Source: Dolomedes plantarius (taxonomy: Eukaryota > Arthropoda > Arachnida > Araneae > Dolomedidae). Taken from it: a stretch of DNA of 64,000 nt. Below the pieces are notes generated by a model. That model did not search any database, was not told the origin of the DNA, and was given only the letters and a program-made list of their open reading frames with translations. The first letter of the stretch is position 1. Each line of letters starts with the position of its first letter. Location: NCBI GenBank assembly GCA_907164885.2, contig OU015490.1:212044847-212108846 (forward strand), given 5' to 3'. Below are positions 23,150-37,319 of this stretch, piece by piece. The position numbers were made by a program, and so were the translations under genes.

Positions 23150-23506
23150 GTCTAAATGTTCACCATTCATAGTAATTTGCGTTGATGCAAGACCTATGGC
23201 AGCACCGTTGTCTTCAAGAATCGATAAGAATGATAAAAATGATGCAAGGGGTATAGCACAAATGATGAGAGCTGGACTGTATAAAGAGTAAATCCAAAGC
23301 TCCTTAACTCTTTGCACATTGATATTGACTGCAGCCCACTTTCTATTCCTGTTGCTTCATACCCTTTAATTTGACTGGGCAAATACTCTGCTATTGCCTT
23401 GCTTTCGCTTGCAAGAACCTCTTCTTTAACAATTTTTCCTTTTTCATCAACGATACTAATAAAAGTGTCTTTTTATGAGATAGCTAACCAACTATAATAC
23501 TTCATG
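23150..23506 (-). pseudogene. IS110-family bacterial transposase fragment, internally inverted
   Basis: The minus strand from 23,506 starts MKYYSWLAIS, then a stop, then KDTFISIVDEKGKIVKEE, SKAIAEYLPSQIKGYEATGIES and SMCKELRSFGF. This is the N-terminal DEDD (RuvC-like) region of IS110 transposases. The next part of the same protein, VICVDARPMAAPLSSRI followed by DKNDKNDARGIAQMMRAGLY, lies on the plus strand at about 23,151-23,291, so it is inverted in place. The first catalytic Asp (expected in GLDxS) is Ala. The Glu of GIESG, the Asp of VDAR and the Asp of KNDARG are present. IS110 is a bacterial insertion-sequence family, common in endosymbionts such as Wolbachia and Rickettsia (established knowledge). 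The C-terminal serine domain is absent. A LINE fragment abuts it. Confidence 0.85.
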
Positions 23507-23509
23507 GAG

Positions 23510-23920
23510 TATTACAGCGGGAGTTTGGAGTTGCATAAATTACAATTAGGTGAGCCCTTAAGACCTATTCTAAAAAGCTGGTCATTGAGGCAATTGTCTA
23601 GTGATAAGTCGGAACAGGGCAACAGCAGAATCACGAGGAAAATCTGGAATCTCGAAACAGAATGGCACTCTCAGGACTTTCCTGTAGCTTTATCAGTCAT
23701 CTCAAGTTAATTTCTTTTTCAGAGTTTCAATTTAATTAGACATTTGGCACAATGGAAGTTCCTCAATGAGTTTGGATTTGGAAGGATGGTGGTACATTTC
23801 TTCGCTAAGAGGTCAGCCTTTTCATTCCCTTCCACACCACAGTGAGCTGGGATACATTGCAGTACTACGGAATTAGCTAAATAGTTCAGTAATGATCTAG
23901 ATTCATAAGTTCGTTTCGAA
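23510..23920 (-). pseudogene. LINE RNase H domain fragment
   Basis: The minus strand gives ESRSLLNYLANSVVLQCIPA, then HCGVEGNEKADLLAKK. This is the C-terminal RNase H signature found in Jockey/R1-like non-LTR retrotransposons (usually IPAHCG..GNE.AD.LAK). Downstream the frame decays through stops, though RDSAVALFRL-like residues remain. No reverse transcriptase domain is present. It is probably a truncated retroposed copy. Confidence 0.75.
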
Positions 23921-24311
23921 TAACATGTTCTATTACGATATATAACTTACAGAGCCGCGTTATATGCCAAAAGTTATACTGTGTCCCTGCGGATAGAATT
24001 TAAGAGATTTCCGGTAAATGAAAAGGAGGCTGTGGTAAAGAAGTATTGTTTATGCTGGAAAGAATGTTTTGAAACAAACAGTCTCAATTTTTATATCAAT
24101 GCAACGCGCATTACAGCCTACCTATTTTGGTAATGAAAATTACTATTGAATGATATAAATGACAGAGGTTCTGCCCATTATATTGCCAGGCTCTAAAACC
24201 CCAGCATTACGTTTATTCTATACCAATTCTATAATGGCAGACCATTCAAGTATTTTCTGAATTAGTCTGCAACAATTTTAAAGGTTTCAAATATAAGTTA
24301 TTTTTTAAAAT

Positions 24312-24314
<3 letters not shown>

Positions 24315-24384
<70 letters not shown>
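24315..24384. repeat. (TA)n microsatellite
   Basis: Uninterrupted alternating AT. Confidence 0.97.
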
Positions 24385-24387
<3 letters not shown>

Positions 24388-24739
24388 ATATAGTTCGTAG
24401 GCAATTCAAATAATGCTAAGATATCCTATAACAGCAAGATAGCTGAATAGATAACATTTTCCCCTTTTCCCACTTTAAATGCACACAAGAAAGACAACGA
24501 TGGAAAAGAATGATTTTATATATCATATAAATTTTACCGAGTAAATAATAAAAAGATTTTTCTCTCATACGTGAAGATATTTAATGTTGAATATTTTTAA
24601 ACTTTAGTAAGTAGTGTTTTTTGGTATTAATGAAAACTACAATGCCTCTATAACTGTAAAAAAATTGTTTTATGATGGATTTCATTTGGTTCCAGAATTC
24701 TTATTTTGCCTTTTTTAATGCTAATATAGAATGCTAATA

Positions 24740-24854
24740 CAGTCGATATAGAAATTACAGGGACACTTCTGTAGGGGGCCAACCATTTTCAACGGCCATT
24801 TTACTGGCCGTCATTACTGACAGCCATTACTGACCACCATAGAGGAGTTTCAGT
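24740..24854. mobile_element. Possible pogo-like MITE
   Basis: TA-flanked segment that starts CAGTCGATATAGAAATT and ends GAGGAGTTTCAGTG. The internal pairs GGCCATTTTACTGGCC and CAGCCATTACTGACCACC give it a folded look. The terminal match is weak. Confidence 0.35.
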
Positions 24855-24859
24855 GTATA

Positions 24860-26100
24860 TTAATTTATCTCTCAATATCCTGCTAAACCTAATCACATAC
24901 GTAGAGAACGGAACAATAAAAATTTGCATATAACACATGGCAAAAGTTCTCTAATTTATTATTATTTTTGCTACATTATATTTACATCAAGTTTATAAAC
25001 AAAAGTTATAAAAATCTTATTAGGAGATATATTAAACATATTAGTAAATCAGCTCAAAGTTTGTAATACTATTTAGAAATTCTTCAAAGCTATTTATTTG
25101 GTTTGTAAAAATAATCACTTAACAGGTGACATATTTTACCACATATTGTAATATAAAACGAACGTATATCCAAGTTATTAAACTTTAATGTTATCATCAT
25201 CAATTGGATTCAATATATATATTTAACACTAATAAATATAATATGCAATAAAACAACGAAAATTCATTGAGAATATCTATTTACATTCTTCTCTGAACTA
25301 GGAAGTAATCGACTATAGGATCACTTCATTGAATCTTTAATACTAAATCAGTGGGTTGCACATAATATGGGAACAGGAAATATAAACATCAGACTCAATT
25401 ATATCCAGGTCTAGGAAATTTCATAAGGCCATAATAAGACTGTTTTATAATTCTCTACTATGTGCAACTTCAACTACCCTTGAATTAAAGCATATAACAT
25501 TATAATAGCTTAAATTACTTCCTCTTTAGTATTTTTTAAAGATTTTATATTATATTAATAACTTTTTCAGTATATTTAGTAAAAAGTCATGCCATCAATA
25601 CTTAATTGTACTCGTCTATAAATTAGCAAATTTGGTTGTTATCTTTTCATTTAAGTCTTAACGATATAAGTAACACAATTGTCGTATTGCTTTTCTAAAG
25701 TTATTTTATCGGGTGTGAATTAGTTGGGTAGTACATTCATTATTTATTAAGGGGTAGTTGGGTGCGTTGTGTTTTAAATTATTTGTTAAAAACCCGTAGT
25801 TCAGGACGTAATTAGCAATGACGAACCAGTAAACTAAAAGTACTGAAAACAAATTAAAACAGAAAGTTAATTTGAATTTAAATTAAACTTAATTTATTTA
25901 CAATTTTATACATTTGTACATTTTATCTTAAAAACTTTCGTAGAAAAACACTTATCCCTACATAAACCAATTCATCAACTAAAAAAAGTATAGTTCTAAA
26001 AGATTACTTTTAAAAACAAGGCAAGGGAGCACAGAATAATTAATCAAAACATCTAATACCACTAAATTCTTCTATCAACTATTTCCACACATGTTCGTAA
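24860..26100. other. AT-rich DNA, nothing recognised
   Basis: No supported feature. Confidence 0.55.
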
Positions 26101-26104
26101 ACCA

Positions 26105-26980
26105 AACTCTAAGAACAAAATCAAAACCTCTACCAAAAGAACCCGACTGATCTTAACAAAAAAAGCATTATTTGGACTCACTCGATACGTTGTATTTCGG
26201 TGCACTTGTCGATTTACCTCTGACGGGGGACGAGGAACTCTTGCCTCTATGGCCGGGGAGTTTGCTGCTGCATTTAAATCACTCCACGCGCACACCCCAA
26301 TATTTCACTGCACATACTTTATTTGGGGCATTTAAAGTATTTTTCCCACATCGTAGCACACCAATCTGAGTACGCAACGGTGAACTTCCGTTTCCGACCC
26401 GATACTCCAAAAATCAAGAAAAAGTTCTCTCCCTGAGATCGTAGAATTGGCTATCTCCGAGAGAAAGGGAGAGCGATAGAGCTAAAAGATTAAAACATCG
26501 CTAACCCTTGCGATCGCTAACCCTTGCGAGAAAGAGGCCTAGAGAGGGAGAGCTCTTGAGTTTTTTCAAACTACTTAATTTATATTTTTTTGAAGCCCAT
26601 TCTTCTTCCTTGGCTCCCCCTTCTAAATTATTTTTAACCAATTCTGAAACTTGCCATCATCTCATTCGCTTTTTTTACTCCACCATCATTTAAATTGCCG
26701 CCCCTGCTCAACTATCGTACGCCCCCACGGAAAACAAGCTTGCAACAACCTCCCACGACGCCCGTGGTTCTTCTTCACAACGCTCGTAAATCTGAATACA
26801 ATGTCCATTGTCGTATAATGTCAAACCCCGGCGACAATCTCGCTTTAATCTTGTCTGGCGATCACCCCCCCCCCAATTTGACCGCCGCCGTAAGACTATT
26901 CAATAAGTTACATCACACAGGACCGGTCAGTTCTTTAATTATCGTACCGTTTTCAGCCATTGTTTCCAAATTTATCAAAT
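26105..26980 (-). mobile_element. Possible solo LTR, minus strand
   Basis: A block of balanced base composition in AT-rich surroundings. On the minus strand it shows a TATA box (ATATAAATT near 26,580) followed about 265 bases later by AATAAA (complement at 26,318-26,323), the U3-R order of an LTR. It contains a 16-bp direct repeat, ATCGCTAACCCTTGCG twice at 26,497-26,528. I could not find matching TG..CA ends or a target duplication, so a host promoter or another element is possible. Confidence 0.3.
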
Positions 26981-26983
26981 AAA

Positions 26984-27064
26984 TGTAATGATGACAGCCT
27001 TCGATCGACTTAAACTTTTCATACTTTTATGAGATTTTTACATATTCGAAGGCGCATCATTACA
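26984..27064. repeat. Short element with 19-21-bp inverted ends
   Basis: TGTAATGATGACAGCCTTCGA (26,984-27,004) pairs with the complement of TCGAAGGCGCATCATTACA (27,046-27,064), with two mismatches, around a 41-bp AT-rich centre. It is probably a tiny MITE or hairpin remnant. Confidence 0.75.
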
Positions 27065-27126
27065 ACAATTTTTTAGATAAATTTTAAAATAGTGGTACAT
27101 TTTTCATGAAGGTTACACGTGGTTTC

Positions 27127-27129
<3 letters not shown>

Positions 27130-27212
<83 letters not shown>
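27130..27212. repeat. (TA)n microsatellite
   Basis: Pure TA run ending at the left end of a mariner. Confidence 0.97.
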
Positions 27213-29332
<2,120 letters not shown>

Positions 29333-29334
29333 TA

Positions 29335-29410
<76 letters not shown>
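29333..29410. repeat. (TA)n microsatellite
   Basis: Alternating TA. Confidence 0.97.
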
Positions 29411-29415
<5 letters not shown>

Positions 29416-30473
29416 TTTAATTATTTAAAATTTAAAACAATAATCGCAGGATGATAAAATTTATATCACAAGAAAGATAATAAAAATTCCTTTACAACGA
29501 AATTTTTTTCTAATCTTTACTCTATTTTCCGATTTTTGGTGAATTTTTAAAGATTAATTCTTAGAATTTAATTTATTTAATGCTGATCACGTAGTTTCTT
29601 TCTTTTTGATACTTTAAATTAATTTATCGTCATATACATAACAATGATATAAATTGACAAAATAAATATATTTTTTTTCCTATCTAATGCGGCTGACGAT
29701 TTGACATTATCAATTTCTTCTACATTATTTTGTCTATAAAAATATCCGTTCCGTTTTTTTAATATTTTTTTTCATTAATTGCATGCATTGATCATTGTAT
29801 TTAATTTGAGTGTACTCCGTAGGGAAGTACTTGTTTTTACATATCACTAAGCATGCGTCGAGGTTACAATTTTCCGAAAATACTAAATTGGACATCATTG
29901 TAATATCTGGTTAAAATATATATATCATATGGTTAAAATATATATATCATATGGTAAAAATATAAATAAAGATATTAAAAAAATAATATAATGAAAAGCT
30001 GTTTTACTGTGAAAAAGATTCTCTGATTCAATTTTTCTTAAATTAACGACGATGAATGAATCACAGTGAATGAATGACTCTCTCGTGTTTACATTTTGAA
30101 GTTCTGAGTATATAAAATGAATACTTCTTATTAATTTAAATGAAAGACTATGATAACTCGAAAGGTGGTGGAAAAGAGATAATTTTCTAATGAATATAAA
30201 TATCACAACAAAAATGCGTTACAATGAAAGGATATTTTATGATGAGAACAAATTTAAACTGTTGCGAGCTGTTTTGAAACTGTAATAACCGTTTATTACA
30301 GCCGTCTAAAAATCGAAATAAAGTTGATTTGTGTCTATATTACGTTGTTTCTAATAAATTATTTGGGTTTAGATATCAGATAATCTTTTTTTAACTTTAC
30401 TTTTAACTTGTTAAGCCTAACTCATAAAACAAAGTGGATGCAATAGGGTGATAAATTTATGAAGCGGTATATG
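29411..30473. other. AT-rich DNA with a 22-bp direct repeat
   Basis: TGGTTAAAATATATATATCA plus TA is repeated in tandem at about 29,909-29,952, with a third diverged start after it. Nothing else is supported. Confidence 0.6.
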
Positions 30474-30483
30474 CATATATATG

Positions 30484-30527
<44 letters not shown>
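30474..30527. repeat. (TA)n microsatellite
   Basis: TA run with a TATGCATATATATGCAT palindrome at its left edge. Confidence 0.93.
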
Positions 30528-30529
<2 letters not shown>

Positions 30530-31082
30530 CGTTCCTTAAGCATTATATGATAGCAAATTTGAGAGGAAATAAACTTACTGTTTAGGAAAACTTTTTATGT
30601 GAACATTTTAGAATATCTTAAAAAACACATTCTCCTTGCAATTTCTGTTTACACGTAATTCATTGTCTCCAATACTGCCTTTTTCAGTATTAATGTGCTA
30701 CATGCCACAGCTTTCGATTGACCTAAAATTTGTCCAAAGAATAATACAAAGAACGGAATTGTACTAATGTCTATTCACGAGAATTTTGCAGTTTATTAAT
30801 TGGTTAATATGATATTCAGATCTTAGTTCCAGTAAACATTTTTTCGAAGGATTTAAATGTATTCCATAATATTCCTTTTAAAGGAAAATCGCTATCACTA
30901 CCCTAAACTCTCTTTTCAAAACCGGTTACAAATGAGTGGAGGTTACCCTTAATTGAGTTACTTTAATCCATATTTTGTCAGAGTGTTTACTTTTCATTGT
31001 GACTAATATAATCTCAGTACATAAATATACATAGATAAGATAAAGCAGTAGCGAAATACGCCTAAGACATACAAAAAATAAT

Positions 31083-31352
31083 TAAGGCCTTCGTCTCTCA
31101 AGGTCTGAAAATCTGCCAGATGGTTCGAGTATCTGAAAATGCGTATGTTTGATAAGTACAGATGATATTCAACTACTCCATTACACCAACTATCACACTT
31201 CCAGTGTACTAAAATTTTAGGCCTACGCCTTTAGAGGTCTGGAAATCTGCTGTTTTGGTCAAACGGTTTGAGGCACTGAAAATGCGTATGTTTGATTACT
31301 ACTGATGCTATTCAAATACTTTATTACACCAACTGTCAGACTTCCACTGTTC
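31083..31352 (+). repeat. Tandem duplication, ~135-bp unit
   Basis: Two copies (about 31,083-31,217 and 31,218-31,352) share GGTCTGAAAATCTGC, CTGAAAATGCGTATGTTTGA and TTACACCAACT.CAGACTTCCA-type sequence. Confidence 0.85.
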
Positions 31353-32021
31353 CCCGACTTCTTTATACTGATCCTTAAGATTTTAAACGCAAGTGTTACT
31401 CAAGACACTGTTAATTCTATAGTTTGGGCAACATTGGAAAGATGTTTGTTCTATAATCGTGTGACATATTTGTATAGTTACTGTCTGATTATTTAATACG
31501 TGTTAGTTAGAATCTCTGAAATGCATTTTTTTCTCTACAGAAAATGCCTAGAACATTAAATATGTGGACAACAGTACTTTAACTTAAAAAGTAATGCCGT
31601 AACTTTGTTACAATCATCAAAATTATACATGCTAGCAATTTTTGCTCGCGAGCCCACATATTAAAATATACATCTCAGTTTAAAATAGTCGTTTTATATC
31701 TTCTAACATTGCAATCTAATTAATGATAAAATAGGAGTCTTATGGACCTGCAATCTAGTTTAAATCCAGTTTCTCGTGATTTTGAATCGTCTAGTAAACT
31801 CATTCCGTAAATTGCACCCCATTAAAAACGATCTAAAGGCCTCAGAAATTTATTCTGTTTATAAATCCTCTAACTACCAAAATTGTATTGTCAATCCACT
31901 ACAGACTTGGTTTCTTGCAAAACACTCGGCCTGTCTTTGCTGTACAAATTGACCAAGACGACTCCAAACTATTCTCTCTAATCTTAGAAGAACTTATCAA
32001 CTTGCCATTTCTCCTCTGTTG
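31353..32021. other. No recognised gene
   Basis: The flank of the solo LTR. Sequence at 31,880-32,021 is less AT-rich but gave no recognisable frame. Confidence 0.4.
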
Positions 32022-32026
32022 CGGCT

Positions 32027-33378
32027 TGTAATAACCCAACTGGGGTTATTAGGCTGTGATCGTATGGCTAGAAATTAATGGCGTGTTGCGACTAAATCTG
32101 TTTCAGCCCATAACTCACTAAAGGGTTAAAACTCTCAGGAAAAAAAAACTTATTACATATATACAATTTATTTACAGACATGTGTTTACAGATTCATTAA
32201 ATAGCATCATACTAAATTCTCCACTCTATCGAAACACAGAATCAACAAATATATATATGGATATTCAGTTATAATTATAAAGCATATTATTCTTCCCAAC
32301 TTAGGCAATGCCGACCCTTGTGGGATAAGTGGCGAGTATGTAATAAGCAAAAAGATGTGATATGAATATATTTAACATCAATGCTCACACATGGCTGCCG
32401 GTACTATCTCTTACTATCTTTTTATCACTGGTACTCTCACAAATTCATGGTATGTTAGTTAGTCCTTGCACCCTAAGTTCATCAACAGAGTCCTATATTT
32501 CGATACGGCGATGTTCTGGATGTCACACTAAAAGAGTTCTGGATATCAAAAGTCGATGATCCTTCTGAAGCATTATTCGGATACACTCCGTAGATATGCG
32601 GGTCCGTCAGTATTGGTCCTCGATCGTCATCCCGTTCCTTTCGGCACCTCGAAGTAAGTTACACTCCGTCACTCGGTCAATTGGCTCCACACTTGTAGAT
32701 TCTTTCATCGATTAGCACTGCGGAGACTCAATATGCGCTCGTTCATGGAGTGACTATGCGGAGGTAATTTCATTCAATCGTTTCCATTTCTTTGGCATAA
32801 AGTCGACTTCGTCGTGATTTGCGAGCCTTCGCTGGGTATTCAATCTTTTCGTAGTTTTCTTAGGATTCTCGTCAGCCCTGTAGTAGCTTAGATTTTTCTT
32901 ATATCTTTTAGTAAAGGGGATCTCTCTAAAATGCTTCACACCAGGTATATATATATTTCTTTTCTTTTTTTGTGATTGGTTCTTGGCTTCCTATTCGCTC
33001 GCCCCACTCCTTACATGGGCTGGGGAACGAGCCACCTTGTTCATAGGTTGGTTTGTGTTTTATGTTTTTACTCGCATGGGGTGCTTTTTAAATGTATCTT
33101 GCATTCTAATTATTTTGGACACCTCTTCTTGTCTGGGAAACTTCTCCCGGACAACCACCTGCCTCTGGACCCTTGACATTAAATTTATTATTGCTGTTTC
33201 TTAATTTTGACGTTTTATGGCCCGTGTTATGGCGTTTTATGGCGTTGACGTTTTATGGCGGGGCCAAGCCTCATTCATTGACGCCGTAAAGCGTCGAAAC
33301 CATAAATCGGCTGTGACCTTCTTCTGGGTGGTCTCCTATCAATTTAGATCGCCGCACATCCACATCCCGCTTATTACA
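32027..33378 (-). mobile_element. Solo LTR with 5-bp target duplication
   Basis: Both ends carry TGTAATAA / TTATTACA inverted termini (32,027-32,034 and 33,371-33,378). The 5-bp direct repeat CGGCT flanks them (32,022-32,026 and 33,379-33,383). On the minus strand it has a TATA run near 32,947 and AATAAA (complement at 32,167-32,172) about 140 bases from its 3' end, the expected LTR order. At 1,352 bp it is long for an LTR. No internal coding region is present, so it probably formed by recombination between two LTRs. Gypsy or BEL/Pao origin both fit a 5-bp duplication. It also has short repeats of GACGTTTTATGGCG near 33,209-33,261 and a TAATAACCC..GGGTTATTA hairpin at its 3' edge. Confidence 0.92.
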
Positions 33379-33383
33379 CGGCT

Positions 33384-34699
33384 TCACCCTCTTACATTCA
33401 TCAATGTATAGGGGGCTCTTCAAATCACTCCATACACACAAGGTTTGGTGGATGAAATACTTTCACACAATGTTCTTTTAGAAGTGGTCTAGGTTGGTCT
33501 TGGTAACAACTAATGAACTTCTATCCGCGTACATAAAAATTCTTCAAATATTAGCTACAGTAAAATGAGCAGTGAGGAGATTAAATAACTACATTTTTCT
33601 TAACTAACTCATTGATGGGTTAACATAAGTGTATGATATTTATATTATAAAAGCTAAATATATAATTGTATAGAAAAAAGGTTTAGGATTTATTTTAAAA
33701 TTTAAAATTACGTACACAAATTTAATATGTATTTTTTTAATATATAACATTGCATTACATATATTAAAACACATGAGAAAAATACAAAACAATAATAATT
33801 GCAATTTAACATTAACGAAAATTTTAATAATTTAATAACTTAAATTGTTAAACTTTAACTTTATTAACTTGAACTGAAACTAAAAGTTTAAACCTTAATA
33901 AATTTCAACTGTACTGAATAAAACTTTATAAGTTAAATTTAAATGTTTAATAATAAGTTAAGTTATACTCCACAAAGTTTAAATTTAATTTTATTTAAGT
34001 TATACATAAATAACTTAAGCAATTTAACAATAATAAAAAACTTTATAATAATAATTCATAAAATTATAATTTGATTTGTGTTTTCCAATACTCATATCTA
34101 AAATACTTTTATTATATCTGAAATATTTATATTTGTAACTAAATTTACGTATAAAATTTATATTATAATTGTACTTTGGGAAAAGTAATTATCCATAACT
34201 TTAATAGAAAGAAAATCTGGTATATTTAGAAAATATGAGCATACATTTTGCATCAAGTAAAGTCATTGAGAATACAGATAAATCCGAGAACTGGGTTAAT
34301 ACACAAATAATTTTGAAAAAAAGTGGCGTTGCAAATGTTACACTACTTTTTTTTACGTTTTGAAAGTCGCGACTCATAAAGTATTAGATTACGCGCAAAA
34401 GTAATATTTCGCACTAGAACGCAGTTAGCATAAAATGAAACGAACAAAATCAAGAATACATAACGTATTTAATAACTTTAGTATTGCGTAATATAGTCTC
34501 AAAATGGATAATTTCATGGAACCGTGTTGGAATTCTTCCAAATACATCGATCGGAACATGTCTCGTGTAAGACATTTCAAACGAGGTTTGCTTTCTTGTT
34601 AACAACTTCAAAGTTCAATGACCGGTTTAATGTATACTATAAATTTAGAGTAGTGTTTTCGTCAAAGATTAAATGTACACCTCTTTTTTTAACATTATT
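33384..34699. other. Very AT-rich DNA
   Basis: 33,600-34,200 is built of TTTAAATT and AACTTTAA-like words. No gene is supported. Confidence 0.6.
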
Positions 34700-35340
34700 T
34701 ATGACAGCACATTATTTTTCAAACCCGAAAACTTTCTTTTCTGATTATCATTGTGTTATAACAGCATTTAGATGCATTAAATATGTTCTATAAAATGCAT
34801 GATTAAGCCATTATGAAAGCTCAAATATTTTTTCATGTCTAATGACCCAAGTCATGTTTGTTGAAGTTCTATTTTGACTGTAAAACAAAATTTTGTGCAA
34901 ACTTTAGTAGAGTCATAATTCTCTAGCTTTCTCATTGGTAAATCAGACATGTGTAACCAATATTTCGCAATGTACTATTATCCAATATTAAAAAATATGT
35001 ATATTTCATGAATTTTACCTAAAAGTTTTCAGTCCCGAAAAGCATTCTTTTTCCGATTATCATTGTGTTTTAACAGCATTTATGATGTATTAATTGTGTG
35101 ACATAGAATCTATGATTAGGCCCATGTGTGCGCTGAAATATAAGTCCCCAATCACTGACTCAAAGCATATTAAATGATGTCTTCTTTTGACTGGATGGCA
35201 AAATTTTATTCAAAGTTTAGTCGTGTAGTAATTATAATTATTCCTTTTTTTACAAACTAGCCATGAGTAAACTAACTACTCAGCACTTGGTACTGTACTA
35301 CTACCCACCATGAAAATTATTTCATAATGCTTACCCGAAA
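34700..35340 (+). repeat. Tandem duplication, ~310-bp unit
   Basis: Copies begin near 34,715 and 35,025 with CCCGAAAA..CTTTCTTTT / CCCGAAAAGCATTC. They share GATTATCATTGTGTT.TAACAG, ATGATTA, CAAAATTTT and CAAACTTTAGT-like stretches in the same order. Confidence 0.85.
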
Positions 35341-36589
35341 CTTTTGAAGATATATTAACAGTAAAATTCAGTCCTTTTTTATGCTTCAGAAGGAAATATA
35401 CTTTAAATAATATAATTGTACAGTTCTGCATCATTAACCGTAAATTATAATTTTCAGAGAGTAATTTTGCCTTCTATAAAGAAATTTGTTGCATAAACAT
35501 GCATATATGTATTAGCGCCTTGTTCCGAACAACTTTCAAACACACTGAAAAAAATAGAACGCTAATTTCTTAGGTGATTCCAATTGTAAAAAAAATGCTG
35601 CAATTTTTTTTAAATGTAGAACATTATTATTCTAGTAATAAAATGAGTTTTTTATACTGTTAATTATGTTATTTTTAAACCATTAGGAAAATATGACTTC
35701 TTCAGCTGGTTACCTCCAAAGACATGCAAACTAATTAAAATAATTACAAATGTGGGGTAACAATTAAAGATATGTTTCCATATTCTAATAATATAAAAAT
35801 GTCTTTAAAAAATATGAATAACTACATAAAAGTAAAATTTTTAAAAAAACCCGAAAGAAAAATTATTCGGTTGACAACGCAATATTTAATCTTGTGTTAT
35901 CATTATATCTCGGAAATTGATTTTCGATTTACCTTTCTAATTAAAATAACTTTGAACTAAATATTTTTTCGCTCCTTAGCCCATTACTTGCATCACAATG
36001 AAGATGACTTGACACAAAAAAAATTAACACAAAATTTTTATCATCATAAATTATTCCACAAGGGAAAAATCTAAGAGGAAAAAAAATGAGAGAAGATATC
36101 ATCTTTTTATCAGAGGATTTTTTTATACAGTGTATATTGCTCCTCTTTGAAGGGAAGAGCTCCAGAAATATTCTGGAACTTACATTTCGATATGAAACAA
36201 GAAAGTGTTTCTTTTATAAAAAATTAACAGCTGTTATGAAAATAGGGTATTTAAGGCATCAGATTTTTATTTATTCAATATAAAAATTTGATGATATTAC
36301 TTTCCAGGTTATTTTTCTAGAGTGTTATTTACTGTGTTATTTTTTTAAAAACTATTCATTTTTATCATATTTACTTTTCTTTTATGTTACGGTTTTTTAT
36401 TAGTTACTGGAATGCACAAAATAGGCATAATTTTTTTTCCCTTAATTTGCATTTATATGAGCTTTAGATTATTTTATAATTTTATGAGATATTCTATGTT
36501 ATGAATTATATTAAAGGGCTTATATTAAAGATTCCTAAATTTTTTTTTTAAAAATTTTAGTTTTGAAGAAAAAATATTTTTGAAATTAA
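35341..36589. other. AT-rich DNA, nothing recognised
   Basis: Small open frames at 35,772 and 36,086 have AT-driven composition and no recognisable motif. Confidence 0.5.
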
Positions 36590-37230
36590 ACAAAGCATAT
36601 CTATAAAGAATGTTACGTTTTTGTTCAAATATCCTCAATCCTTATAGCACCTACATAATGCTGGGTTTAATAGAGAATATTTATTTATTTACAGTATAAA
36701 TTTTGTATGAGAATGTTGAAGTATTATATAAAAATCCAGTTAATTTTTACCTGTTATCATTCAGGATTTTATTAATATCATATACATTAATCGAATATAA
36801 TTATCATATACATTTATTAAAAAATTTCATACATTTATGAAAATTCATATGCATTTATCAAAAATATTATTTCTAGAGGAAATGATATTTTTTTCAAATT
36901 ACACAGAGCATATATACGAATAATGTTATGCATTGCTTCAAATATTCTTAATCTTTTTGGTACCTACATAATGGTGAATGGAGTATATTTCATTTTTAAC
37001 ATCATAGATTTTGTTTGAGGATGCGAATTAAATATTGCAAAAAATCCAATTAATTTTTAACCTGTTATAGTTGAGGACATAATGGTATTATATACATTAA
37101 TCCTTATAATACCCATAAAAAGATGAATTTAGTAGAGTATATTTCCTTTTTTACGGTATTAATTTTGCATGAGAATGTTCCAAAACTATCCAATTACTTT
37201 TCACCTCATATCTTTGCGGAAATTAATACT
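36590..37230 (+). repeat. Three diverged tandem units, ~220-300 bp
   Basis: Units near 36,590, 36,890 and 37,105 share AGCATAT..A.GAATGTTA, CTACATAATG.TG, GAGAATGTT and CC(A/G)(G/A)TTAATTTTTACCTGTTAT phrases in the same order. The third unit is truncated. Confidence 0.8.
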
Positions 37231-37319
37231 ATAAAACCTGACGCTTTATATTACTTTTCATATTATAATCTTCTTTTATCGTTATTTCCCAAATATCGTA
37301 AAATAAAAAAAGGATAATT

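Noticed and set aside
23060..23150. C-terminal half of the IS110 transposase
   Set aside because: A minus-strand frame (NGFGFIVRRYLEAERQ) is suggestive but does not match the expected order convincingly, so it was left out of the call.
26172..26369. Plus-strand protein of 65 residues
   Set aside because: It is antisense to the LTR-like block and has no supporting signals.
33217..33411. Protein frame with ATGGCG repeats
   Set aside because: Most of it lies inside the solo LTR and it runs across the LTR boundary and target duplication, so it is not a gene.
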